This document shows, piece after piece, positions 37,295 to 49,753 of a stretch of 64,000 bases of DNA. The notes beneath the pieces are model-generated. The model ran no database searches and was not told the origin of the DNA. It saw only the letters and a program-made list of their open reading frames with translations. The stretch lies in the NCBI GenBank assembly GCA_963556195.1, contig CAUVYP010000262.1:1054001-1118000 (forward strand). Reading direction: 5' to 3'. This DNA comes from Sepiola atlantica. Its lineage: Eukaryota > Mollusca > Cephalopoda > Sepiida > Sepiolidae. The position numbers were made by a program, and so were the translations under genes. Positions within the stretch are counted from its first letter, which is position 1. Each line of letters opens with the position of its first letter.

Positions 37295-40200
37295 TTAGCG
37301 CGTTTTAAAGTTGATATCGCTTTTGTTTATAACTTCCACATTTATTCGAATTGTGCAACGAAACTTTGCAGACAGTCGCGGATAGGCCTTTCCTACTGAG
37401 GTACCAAGTTTCAGAAGTGCAGCTTTTGTACTACCGGAGATATGTCGATACAAACTGAATACGCAAAACATCAACAAAATTTAGCGCGTTTTAAAATTGA
37501 TATCGCTTTTGTTTATAACTTCCACATTTATTCGAATTGTGCAACGAAACTTTGCAGACAGTCTAGGATAGGCCTTTTCTACCGAAGTACCAAGTTTCAG
37601 AAGTGCAGCTCCTGTACTGCCGGAGATATGTCGATACAAACTGAATACGCAAAACATCAACAAAATTTAGCGCGTTTTAAAGTTGATATCGCTTTTGTTT
37701 ATAACTTCCACATTTATTCGAATTGTGCAACGAAACTTTGCAGACAGTCGCGGATAGACCTTTTCTACTGAAGTACCAAGTTTCAGAAGTGCAGCTTTTG
37801 TACTGCCGGAGATATGTCGATACAAACTGAATACGCAAAACATCAACAAAATTTAGCGCGTTTTAAAGTTGATATCGCTTTTGTTTATAACTTCCACATT
37901 TATTCGAATTGTGCAACGAAACTTTGCAGACAGTCGCGGATAGGCCTTTTCTATTGAAGTACCAAGTTTCAAAAGTGCAGCTTTTGTACTGCCGGAGATA
38001 TGTCGATACAAACTGAATACGCAAAATCTCAACAAAATTTAGCGCGTTCTAAAGTTAATATCGCTTTTGTTTATAACTTCCACATTTATTCGAATTGTGC
38101 AACGAAACTTTGCAGACAGTCGCGGAGACACATTTTCTACTGAAGTACCAAGTTTCAGAAGTGCAGCTCTTGTACTGCCGGAGATATTTCGATACAAACT
38201 GAATACGCAAAACATCAACAAAATTTAGCGCGTTTTAAAGTTGATATCGCTTTTGTTTATAACTTCCACATTTATTCGAATTGTGCTACGAAACTTTGCA
38301 GACAGTCGCGGATAGGCCTTTTCTAGTAAAGTACCAAGTTTCAGAAGTGCAGCTCTTGTACTGCCGGAGATATGTCGATACAAACTGAATACGCAAAACA
38401 TCAACAAAATTTGTCGCGTTTTAAAGTTGATATCGCTTTTGTTTATAACTTCCACATTTATTTTAATTGTGCAACGAAACTTTGCAGACAGTCGCGGAGA
38501 CACATGTACTACTGAAGTACAAAGTTTCAGAAGTGCAGCTCTTGTACTGCCGGAGATATGTCGATACAAACTGTATACGCAAAACATCAACAAATTCCGC
38601 GCGTTTTAAAGTTGATATCGCTTTTGTTTATAACTTCCACATTTATACAAATTGAGCAACGAAACTTTGCAGACAGTCGCGGATAGGCCTTTTCTAGTAA
38701 AGTACCAAGTTTCAGAAGTGCAGCTTTTGTACTGCCGGAGATATGTCGATACAAACTGAATACGCAAAACATCAACAAAATTTAGCGCGTTTTAAAGTTG
38801 ATATCGCTTTTGTTTATAACTTCCACATTTATTCGAATTGTGCAACGAAACTTTGCAGACAGTCGCGGAGACACATTTTCTACTGAAGTACCAAGTTTCA
38901 GAAGTGCAGCTCTTGTACTGCCGGAGATATGTCGATACAAACTGAATACGCAAAACATTAACAAAATTTAGCGCGTTTTAAAGTTGATATCGCTTTTGTT
39001 TATAACTTCCACATTTATTCGAATTGTGCAAGGAAACTTTGCAGACAGTCGCGGATAGGCCTTTTCTACTGAAGTACCAAGTTTCAGAAGTGCAGCTTTT
39101 GTACTGCCGGAGATAGGTCGATACAAACTGAATACGCAAAACATCAACAAAATTTAGCGCGTTCTAAAGTTGATATCGCTTTTGTGTATAACTTCCACAT
39201 TTATTCGAATTGTGCAACGAAACTTTGCAAACAGTCGCGGATAGGCCTTTTCTACTGAAGTACCAAGTTTCAGAAGTGCAACTCTTGTACTGCCGGAGAT
39301 ATGTCGATACAAACTGAATACGCAAAACATCAACAAAATTTAGCGCGTTTTAAAGTTGATATCGCTTTTGTTTATAACTTCCACATTTATTCGAATTGTG
39401 CAACGAAACTTTGCAGACAGTCGCGGATAGGCCTTTTCTCCTGAAGTACCAAGTTTCAGAAGTGCAGCTTTTGTACTGCCGGAGATATGTCGATACAAAC
39501 TGAATACGCAAAACATCAACAAAATTAAGCACGTTCTAAAGTTGATATCGCTTTTGTTTATAACTTCCACATTTATTCGAATTGTGCAACGAAACTTTGC
39601 AGACAGTCGCGGATAGGCCTTTTCTACTTCAGTACCAAGTTTCAGAAGTGCAGCTCCTGTACTGCCGGAGATATCTCGATACAAACTGAATAAGCAAAAC
39701 ATCAACAAAATTTAGCGCGTTTTAAAGTTGATATCGCTTTTGTTTATAACTTCCACATTTATTCGAATTGTGCAACGAAACTTTGCAGACAGTCGCGGAG
39801 ACACATTTTCTACTGAAGTACCAAGTTTCAGAAGTGCAGCTTTTGTACTGCCGGAGATATGTCGATACAAACTGAATACGCAAAACATCAACAAAATTTA
39901 GCGCGTTCTAAAGTTAATATCGCTTTTGTTTATAACTTCCACATTTATTCGAATTGTGCAACGAAACTTTGCAGACAGTCGCGGATAGGCATTTTCTACT
40001 GAAGTACCAAGTTTCAGAAGTGCAGCTGTTGTACTGCCGGAGATATGTCGATACAAACTTAATACGCAAAACATCAACACAATTTAACGCGTTTTAAAGT
40101 TAGTATCGCTTTTGTTTATAACTTCCACATTTATTCGAATTGTGCAACGAAACTTTGCAGACAGTCGCGGATAGGCCTTTTCTACTGAAGTACCAAGTTT

Positions 40201-41572
40201 CAGAAGTGCAGCTCTTGTACTGCCGGAGATATGTCGATACAAACTGAATACGCAAAACATCAACAAAATTTAGCGCGTTTTAAAGTTTATATCGCTTTTT
40301 TTTATAACTTCCACATTTATTCGAATTGTGCAACGAAACTTTGCAGACAGTCGCGGATAGACCTTTTCTACTGAAGTACCCAAGTTTCAGAAGTGCAGCT
40401 TTTGTACTGCCGGAGATATTTCGATACAAACTGAATACGCAAAACATCAACAAAATTTAGCGCGTTTTAAAGTTGATATCGCTTTTGTTTATAACTTCCA
40501 CATTTATTCGAATTGTGCAAGGAAACTTTGCAGACAGTCGCGGAGACACATTTTCTACTGAAGTACGAAGTTTCAGAAGTGCAGCTCTTGTACTGCCGGA
40601 GATATGTCAATACAAACTGAATACGCAAAACATCAACAAAATTTAGCGCGTTTTGAAGTTGATATCGCTTTTGTTTATAACTTCCACATTTATTCGAATT
40701 GTGCAACGAAACTTTGCAGACAGTCGCGGATAGGCCTTTTCTACTGAAGTACCAAGTTTCAGAAGTGCAGCTCTTGTATTGCCGGAGATATGTCGATACA
40801 AACTGAATACGCAAAACATCAACAAAATTTAGCGCGTTTTAAAGTTGATATCGCTTTTGTTTATAACTTCCACATTTATTCGAATTGTGCAACGAAACTT
40901 TGCCGACAGTCGCGGATAGGCCTTTTCTACTGAAGTACCAAGTTTCAGAAGTGCAGCTCTTGTACTGCCGGAGATATCTCGATACATACTGAATGCGCAA
41001 AACATCAACAAAATTTAGCGCGTTTTAAAGTTGATATCGCTTTTGTTTATAACTTCCACATTTATTCGAATTGTGCAACGAAACTTTGCAGACAGTCGCG
41101 GAGACACATTTTCTACTGAAGTACCAAGTTTCAGAAGTGCAGCTCTTGTACTGCCGGAGATATTTCGATACAAACTGAATACGCAAAACATCAACAAAAT
41201 TTAGCGCGTTTTAAAGTTGATATCGCTTTTGTTTATAACTTCCACATTTATTCGAATTGTGCAACGAAACTTTGCAGACAGTCGCGGAGACACATTTTCT
41301 ACTGAAGTACCAAGTTTCAGATGTGCAGCTCTTGTACTGCCGGAGATATGTCGATACAAACTGAATACGCAAAACATCAACAAAATTTAGCGCGTTTTAA
41401 AGTTGATATCGCTTTTGTTTATAACTTCCACATTTATTCGAATTGTGCAACGAAACTTTGCAGACAGTCACGGATAGGCGTTTTCTACTGAAGTACCAAG
41501 TTTCAGAAGTGCAGCTTTTGTACTGCCGGAGATATGTCGATACAAACTGAATACGACAAACATCAACAAAAT
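37295..41572 (+). repeat. Irregular monomers
   Basis: Twenty-three monomers mixing A, B, A2 and other variants without a clear tandem unit. The pair at 38225-38596 (GTGCTACG, TTCTAGTAAAG, then TTTGTCGCG) matches the pair near 15176. The next monomer, at about 38597, is strongly diverged. The module at 39898-40456 resembles the B/A, A, A2 module seen elsewhere. Only satellite sequence is present. Confidence 0.8.
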
Positions 41573-43431
41573 TTAGCGCGTTTTAAAGTTGATATCGCTT
41601 TTGTTTATAACTTCCACATTTATTCGAATTGTGCAACGAAACTTTGCCGACAGTCGCGGATAGGCCTTTTCTACTGAGGTACCAAGTTTCAGAAGTGCAG
41701 CTTTTGTACTGCCGGAGATATGTCGATACAAACTGAATACGCAAAACATCAACAAAATTTAGCGCGTTTTAAAGTTGATATCGCTTTTGTTTATAACTTC
41801 CACATTTATTCGAATTGTGCAACGAAACTTTGCAGACAGTCGCGGATAGGCCTTTTCTACTGAAGTACCAAGTTTCAGAAGTGCAGCTCAAGTACTGCCG
41901 GAGATATGTCGATACAAACTGAATACGCAAAACATCAACAAAATTTAGGGCGTTTTAAAGTTGATATCGCTTTTGTTTATAACTTCCACATTTATTCGAA
42001 TTGTGCAAGGAAACTTTGCAGAGAGTCGCGGAGACACATTTTCTACTAAAGTACTTAGTTTCTGAAGTGCAGCTATGTACTGCCGGAGATATGTCGATAC
42101 AAACTGAATACGCAAAACATCAAAAAAATTTAGCGCGTTTTAAAGTTGATATCGCTTTTGTTTATAACTTCCACATTTATTCGAATGGTGCAACGAAACT
42201 TTGCAGACAGTCGCGGATAGGCCTTTTCTACTGAAGTACCAAGTTTCAGAAGTGCAACTCTTGTACTGCCGGAGATATGTCGATACGAACTGAATACGCA
42301 AAACATCAACAAAATTTAGCGCGTTTTAAAGTTGATATCGCTTTTGTTTATAACTTCCACATTTATTCGAATTGTGCAACGAAACTTTGCAGACAGTCGC
42401 GGATAGGCCTTTTCTAAAGAAGTACCAAGTTTCAGAAGTGCAGCTTTTGTACTACCGGAGATATGTCGATACAAACTGAATACGCAAAACATCAACAAAA
42501 TTTAGCGCGTTTTAAAGTTGATATCGCTTTTGTTTATAACTTCCACATTAAGTCGAATTGTGCAACGAAACTTTGCAGACTGTCGCGGATAGGCCTTTTC
42601 TACTGAGGTACCAAGTTTCAGAAGTGCAGCTCTTGTACTGCCGGAGATATGTCGATACAAACTGAATACGCAAAACATCAACAAAATTTAGCGCGTTTTA
42701 AAGTTGATATCGCTTTTGTTTATAACTTCCACATTTATTCGAATTGTGCAACGAAACTTTGCAGACAGTCACGGATAGGCCTTTTCTACTGAAGTACCAA
42801 GTTTCAGAAGTGCAGCTTTTGTACTGCCGGAGATATGTCGATACAAACTGAATACGCAAAACATCAACAAAATTTAGCGCGTTTTAAAGTTGATATCGCT
42901 TTTGTTTATAACTTCCACATTTATTCGAATTGTGCAACGAAACTTTGCAGACAGTCGCGGATAGGCCTTTTCCACTGAGGTACCAAGTTTCAGAAGTGCA
43001 GCTCCTGTACTGCCGGAGATATCTCGATACAAACTGAATACGCAAAACATCAACAAAATTTAGCGCGTTTTAAAGTTGATATCGCTTTTGTTTATAACTT
43101 CCACATTTATTCGAATTGTGCAACGAAACTTTGCAGACAGTCGCGGAGACACATTTTCTACTGAAGTACTAAGTTTCAGAAGTGCAGCTCTTGTACTGCA
43201 GGAGATATGTCGATACAAACTGAATACGCAAAACATCAACAAAATTTAGCGCGTTCTAAAGTTAATATCGCTTTTGTTTATAACTTCCACATTTATTCGA
43301 ATTGTGCAACGAAACTTTGCAGACAGTCACGGATAGGCCTTTTCTACTGAAGTACCAAGTTTCAGAAGTGCAGCTCCTGTACTGCCGGAGATATGTCGAT
43401 ACAAACTGAATACGACAAACATCAACAAAAT
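41573..43431 (+). repeat. 10-mer HOR unit
   Basis: Ten monomers (1859 bp): one with TTTGCCGACAG and GAGG; one with GCAGCTCAAG; a 185-bp B monomer that follows the junction TTTAGGGCG and has GCAGCTATG; one with GATACGAACTG; A; Q; one with CACGGATAGG; one with GCAGCTCCTG and GATATCTCG; a B monomer with GTACTAAG and CTGCAGGAG; and one with GTTAATATCG. The order restarts at 43432. Confidence 0.83.
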
Positions 43432-44545
43432 TTAGCGCGTTTTACAGTTGATATCGCTTTTGTTTATAACTTCCACATTTATTCGAATTGTGCAACGAAA
43501 CTTTGCCGACAGTCGCGGATAGGCCTTTTCTACTGAGGTACCAAGTTTCAGAAGTGCAGCTTTTGTACTGCCGGAGATATGTCGATACAAACTGAATACG
43601 CAAAACATCAACAAAATTTAGCGCGTTTTAAAGTTGATATCGCTTTTGTTTATAACTTCCACATTTATTCGAATTGTGCAACGAAACTTTGCAGACAGTC
43701 GCGGATAGGCCTTTTCTACTGAAGTACCAAGTTTCAGAAGTGCAGCTCAAGTACTGCCGGAGATATGTCGATACAAACTGAATACGCAAAACATCAACAA
43801 AATTTAGGGCGTTTTAAAGTTGATATCGCTTTTGTTTATAACTTCCACATTTATTCGAATTGTGCAAGGAAACTTTGCAGACAGTCGCGGAGACACATTT
43901 TCTACTAAAGTACTAAGTTTCCGAAGTGCAGCTATGTACTGCAGGAGATATGTCGATACAAACTGAATACGCAAAACATCAACAAAATTTAGCGCGTTCT
44001 AAAGTTAATATCGCTTTTGTTTATAACTTCCACATTTATTCGAATTGTGCAACGAAACTTTGCAGACAGTCGCGGATAGGCCTTTTCTACTGAAGTACCA
44101 AGTTTCAGAAGTGCAGCTCCTGTACTGCCGGAGATATGTCGATACAAACTTAATACGCAAAAAATCAACACAATTTAACGCGTTTTAAAGTTGATATCGC
44201 TTTTGTTTATAACTTCCACATTTATTCGAATTGTGCAACGAAACTTTGCAGACAGTCGCGGATAGGCCTTTTCTACTGAAGTACCAAGTTTCAGAAGTGC
44301 AGCTCTTGTACTGCCGGAGATATGTCGATACAAACTGAATACGCAAAACATCAAAAAAGTTAGCGCGTTTTAAAGTTGATATCGCTTTTGTTTATAACTT
44401 CCACATTTATTCGAATTGTGCAACGAAACTTTGCAAACAGTCGCGGATAGACCTTTTCTACTGAAGTACCAAGTTTCAGAAGTGCAGCTTTGGTACTGCC
44501 GGAGATATGTCGATACAAACTGAATACGCAAAACATCAACAAAAT
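43432..44545 (+). repeat. 10-mer HOR, partial second copy plus junction
   Basis: The first three monomers repeat 41573-42129, including TTTGCCGACAG, GCAGCTCAAG and the 185-bp GCAGCTATG monomer after TTTAGGGCG. The unit then jumps to a GTTAATATCG monomer (43989), an A and an A2 (44360), leading into the 44.5-56 kb domain. One base is lost at the junction CAAAAAAGTTAGCG near 44355. Confidence 0.8.
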
Positions 44546-46405
44546 TTAGCGCGTTTTAAAGTTGATATCGCTTTTGTTTATAACTTCCACATTTATTCGA
44601 ATTGTGCAAGGAAACTTTGCAGACAGTCGCGGAGACACATTTTCTACTGAAGTACCAAGTTTCAGAAGTGCAGCTCTTGTACTGCGGGAGATATGTCGAT
44701 ACAAACTGTATACGCAAAACATCAACAAAATTTAGCGCGTTTTAAAGTTGATATCGCTTTTGTTTATAACTTCCACATTTATTCGAATTGTGCAACGAAA
44801 CTTTGCAGACAGTCGCGGATAGGCCGTTTCTACTGAAGTACCAAGTTTCAGAAGTGCAGCTCTTGTACTGCCGGAGATATGTCGATACAAACTGAATACG
44901 CAAAACATCAACAAAATTTAGCGCGTTTTAAAGTTGATATCGCTTTTGTTTATAACTTCCACATTTATTCGAATTGTTCAAGGAAACTTTGCAGACAGTC
45001 GCGGATAGGCCTTTTCTACTGAAGTACCAAGTTTCAGAAGTGCAGCTTTTGTACTGCCGGAGATATCTCGATACAAACTGAATACGCAAAACATCAACAA
45101 AATTTAGCGCGTTTTAAAGTTGATATCGCTTTTGTTTATAACTTCCACATTTATTCGAATTGTGCAACGAAACTTTGCAGACTGTCGCGGATAGGCCTTT
45201 TCTACTGAGGTACCAAGTTTCAGAAGTGCAGCTCTTGTACTGCCGGAGATATGTCGATACAAACTGAATACGCAAAACATCAACAAAATTTAGCGCGTTT
45301 TAAAGTTGATATCGCTTTTGTTTATAACTTCCACATTTATTCGAATTGTGCAACGAAACTTTGCAGACAGTCACGGATAGGCCTTTTCTACTGAAGTACC
45401 AAGTTTCAGAAGTGCAGCTTTTGTACTGCCGGAGATATGTCGATACAAACTGAATACGCAAAACATCAACAAAATTTAGCGCGTTTTAAAGTTGATATCG
45501 CTTTTGTTTATAACTTCCACATTTATTCGAATTGTGCAACGAAACTTTGCAGACAGTCGCGGATAGGCCTTTTCTACTGAGGTACCAAGTTTCAGAAGTG
45601 CAGCTCCTGTACTGCCGGAGATATCTCGATACAAACTGAATACGCAAAACATCAACAAAATTTAGCGCGTTTTAAAGTTGATATCGCTTTTGTTTATAAC
45701 TTCCACATTTATTCGAATTGTGCAACGAAACTTTGCAGACAGTCGCGGAGACACATTTTCTACTGAAGTACTAAGTTTCAGAAGTGCAGCTCTTGTACTG
45801 CCGGAGATATGTCGATACAAACTGAATACGCAAAACATCAACAAAATTTAGCGCGTTCTAAAGTTAATATCGCTTTTGTTTATAACTTCCACATTTATTC
45901 GAATTGTGCAACGAAACTTTGCAGACAGTCGCGGATAGGCCTTTTCTACTGAAGTACCAAGTTTCAGAAGTGCAGCTGTTGTACTGCCGGAGATATGTCG
46001 ATACAAACTTAATACGCAAAACATCAACAAAATTTAGCGCGTTTTAAAGTTGATATCGCTTTTGTTTATAACTTCCACATTTATTCGAATTGTGCAACGA
46101 AACTTTGCAGACAGTCGCGGATAGGCCTTTTCTACTGGAGTACCAAGTTTCAGAAGTGCCGCTTTTGTACTGCCGGAGATATCTCGATACAAACTGAATA
46201 CGCAAAACATCAACAAAATTTAGCGCGTTTTAAAGTTGATATCGCTTTTGTTTATAACTTCCACATTTATTCGAATTGTGCAACGAAACTTTGCAGACAG
46301 TCGCGGATAGACCTTTTCTACTGAAGTACCAAGTTTCAGAAGTGCAGCTTTGGTACTGCCGGAGATATGTCGATACAAACTGAATACGCAAAACATCAAC
46401 AAAAT
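44546..46405 (+). repeat. Right-domain HOR unit R1 (10 monomers)
   Basis: It is 1860 bp and opens with the anchor B monomer (GCAAGGAAAC, CTGCGGGAG, CTGTATACG). It contains a run of Q, CACGGATAGG, GCTCCTG/GATATCTCG, B and GTTAATATCG monomers that matches the 42.5-43.2 kb and 56.8-57.6 kb stretches. It ends in A and A2. Confidence 0.85.
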
Positions 46406-47707
46406 TTAGCGCGTTTTAAAGTTGATATCGCTTTTGTTTATAACTTCCACATTTATTCGAATTGTGCAAGGAAACTTTGCAGACAGTCGCGGAGACACAT
46501 TTTCTACTGAAGTACCAAGTTTCAGAAGTGCAGCTCTTGTACTGCGGGAGATATGTCGATACAAACTGTATACGCAAAACATCAACAAAATTTAGCGCGT
46601 TTTAAAGTTGATATCGCTTTTGTTTATAACTTCCACATTTATTCGAATTGTGCAACGAAACTTTGCAGACAGTCGCGGATAGGCCTTTTCTACTGAAGTA
46701 CCAAGTTTCAGAAGTGCCGCTTTGGTACTGCCGGAGATATCTCGATACAAACTGAATACGCAAAACATCAACAAAATTTAGCGCGTTTTAAAGTTGATAT
46801 CGCTTTTGTTTATAACTTCCACATTTATTCGAATTGTGCAACGAAACTTTGCAGACAGTCGCGGAGACACATTTTCTACTGAAGTACCAAGTTTCAGAAG
46901 TGCAGCTCCTGTACTGCCGGAGATATCTCGATACAAACTGAATACGCAAAACATCAACAAAATTTAGCGCGTTTTAAAGTTGATATCGCTTTTGTTTATA
47001 ACTTCCACATTTATTCGAATTGTGCAACGAAACTTTGCAGACAGTCGCGGAGACACATTTTCTACTGAAGTACTAAGTTTCAGAAGTGCAGCTCTTGTAC
47101 TGCAGGAGATATGTCGATACAAACTGAATACGCAAAACATCAACAAAATTTAGCGCGTTCTAAAGTTAATATCGCTTTTGTTTATAACTTCCACATTTAT
47201 TCGAATTGTGCAACGAAACTTTGCAGACAGTCGCGGATAGGCCTTTTCTACTGAAGTACCAAGTTTCAGAAGTGCAGCTGTTGTACTGCCGGAGATATGT
47301 CGATACAAACTTAATACGCAAAACATCAACAAAATTTAGCGCGTTTTAAAGTTGATATCGCTTTTGTTTATAACTTCCACATTTATTCGAATTGTGCAAC
47401 GAAACTTTGCAGACAGTCCCAGAGACACATTTTCTACTGAAGTACCAAGTTTCAGAAGTGCAGCTCTTGTACTGCCGGAGATATTTCGATACAAACTGAA
47501 TACGCAAAACATCAACAAAATTTAGCGCGTTTTAAAGTTGATATCGCTTTTGTTTATAACTTCCACATTTATTCGAATTGTGCAACGAAACTTTGCAGAC
47601 AGTCGCGGATAGACCTTTTCTACTGAAGTACCAAGTTTCAGAAGTGCAGCTTTGGTACTGCCGGAGATATGTCGATACAAACTGAATACGCAAAACATCA
47701 ACAAAAT
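46406..47707 (+). repeat. Right-domain HOR unit R2 (7 monomers)
   Basis: It is 1302 bp: anchor B; a GTGCCGC monomer with GATATCTCG; a B with GCTCCTG and GATATCTCG; a B with GTACTAAG and CTGCAGGAG; the GTTAATATCG monomer; a B with GTCCCAGAGACAC and GATATTTCG; and A2 with GCTTTGGTAC. It supplies the last four monomer types that later units use in part. Confidence 0.87.
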
Positions 47708-49753
47708 TTAGCGCGTTTTAAAGTTGATATCGCTTTTGTTTATAACTTCCACATTTATTCGAATTGTGCAAGGAAACTTTGCAGACAGTCGCGGAGACAC
47801 ATTTTCTACTGAAGTACCAAGTTTCAGAAGTGCAGCTCTTGTACTGCGGGAGATATGTCGATACAAACTGTATACGCAAAACATCAACAAAATTTAGCGC
47901 GTTTTAAAGTTGATATCGCTTTTGTTTATAACTTCCACATTTATTCGAATTGTGCAACGAAACTTTGCAGACAGTCGCGGATAGGTATTTTCTACTGAAG
48001 TACCAAGTTTCAGAAGTGCCGCTTTTGTACTGCCGGAGATATCTCGATACAAACTGAATACGCAAAACATCAACAAAATTTAGCGCGTTTTAAAGTTGAT
48101 ATCGCTTTTGTTTATAACTTCCACATTTATTCGAATTGTGCAACGAAACTTTGCAGACAGTCGCGGAGACACATTTTCTACTGAAGTACCAAGTTTCAGA
48201 AGTGCAGCTCTTGTACTGCCTGAGATATTTCGATACAAACGTAATACGCAAAACATCAACAAAATTTAGCGCGTTTTAAAGTTGATATCGCTTTTGTTTA
48301 TAACTTCCACATTTATTCGAATTGTGCAACGAAACTTTGCAGACAGTCGCGGATAGGCCTTTTCTAGTTAAGTACCAAGTTTCAGAAGTGCAGCTTATGT
48401 ACTGCCGGAGATATGTCGATACAAACTGAATACGCAAAACATCAACAAAATTTAGCGCGTTTTAAAGTTGATATCGCTTTTGTTTATAACTTCCACATTT
48501 ATTCGAATTGTGCAACGAAACTTTGCAGACAGTCGCGGAGACACATCTGCTACTGAAGTACCAAGTTTCAGAAGTGCAGCTCTTTTACTGCCGGAGATAT
48601 GTCGATACAAACTGCATACGCAAAACATCAACAAAATTTAGCGCGTTTTAAAGTTGATATCGCTTTTATTTATAACTTCCACATTTATTCGAATTGTGCA
48701 ACGAAACTTTGCAGACCGTCGCGGATAGACCTTTTCTACTGAAGTACACAGTTTCAGAAGTGCAGCTCTTGTACTGCCGGAGATATGTCGATACAAACTT
48801 AATACGCAAAACATCAACAAAATTTAGCGCGTTTTAAAGTTGATATCGCTTTTGTTTATAACTTCCACATTTATTCGAATTGTGCAACGAAACTTTGCAG
48901 ACCACCGCGGAGACACATTTGCTACTGAAGTACCAAGTTTCAGAAATGCAGCTCTTGTACTGCCGGAGATATGTCGATACAAACTGAATACGCAAAACAT
49001 CAACAAAATTTAGCGCGTTTTAAAGTTGATATCGCTTTTGTTTATAACTTCCACATTTATTCGAATTGTGCAACGAAACTTTGCAGACAGTCACGGATAG
49101 GACTTTTCTACTGAAGTACCAAGTTTCAGAAGTGCAGCTTTTGTACTGCCCGAGATATGTCGATACAAACTGAATACGCAAAACATCAACAAAATTTAGC
49201 GCGTTTTAAAGTTGATATCGCTTTTGTTTATAACTTCCACATTTATTCGAATTGTGCAACGAAACTTTGCAGACAGTCGCGGATAGGCCTTTTCTACTGA
49301 GGTACCAAGTTTCAGAAGTGCAGCTTTTGTACTGCCGGAGATATGTCGATACAAACTGAATGCGCAAAACATCAACAAAATTTAGCGCGTTTTAAAGTTG
49401 ATATCGCTTTTGTTTATAACTTCCACATTTATTCGAATTGTGCAACGAAACTTTGCAGACAGTCGCGGAGACACATTTTCTACTGAAGTACTAAGTTTCA
49501 GAAGTGCAGCTCTTGTACTGCAGGAGATATGTCGATACAAACTGAATACGCAAAACATCAACAAAATTTAGCGCGTTCTAAAGTTAATATCGCTTTTGTT
49601 TATAACTTCCACATTTATTCGAATTGTGCAACGAAACTTTGCAGACAGTCGCGGATAGGCCTTTTCTACTGAAGTACCAAGTTTCAGAAGTGCAGCTCTT
49701 GTACTGCCGGAGATATTTCGATACAAACTGAATACGCAAAACATCAACAAAAT
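47708..49753 (+). repeat. Right-domain HOR unit R3 (11 monomers)
   Basis: It is 2046 bp. Order: anchor B (CTGTATACG), GGTATTTTC, CTGCCTGAG with AAACGTAATACG, TTCTAGTTAAG with GCTTATG, CATCTGCTAC, GACCGTCGCGG, B2 with CAGAAATGCAG, CACGGATAGGACT, GAGG with TGAATGCGC, CTGCAGGAG, and a hybrid monomer at 49568 that replaces two monomers present in R4. The next three units are near-identical. Confidence 0.92.
49568..49753 (+). repeat. Hybrid monomer closing unit R3
   Basis: The left part (GTTCTAAAGTTAATATCG, GGATAGGCC) matches the monomer at 51614. The right part (GCTCTTG, GATATTTCG, CTGAATACG) matches the one at 51800. The switch lies between about 49662 and 49698, within identical sequence. R3 is exactly one monomer shorter than R4 as a result. 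Confidence 0.88.

Noticed and set aside
41940..41955. Telomere-like TTTAGGG at this position and at 43803
   Set aside because: It is a single-base variant of the normal TTTAGCGCG monomer junction (TTTAGGGCG), occurring once per affected monomer and not in tandem. It is not telomeric sequence.
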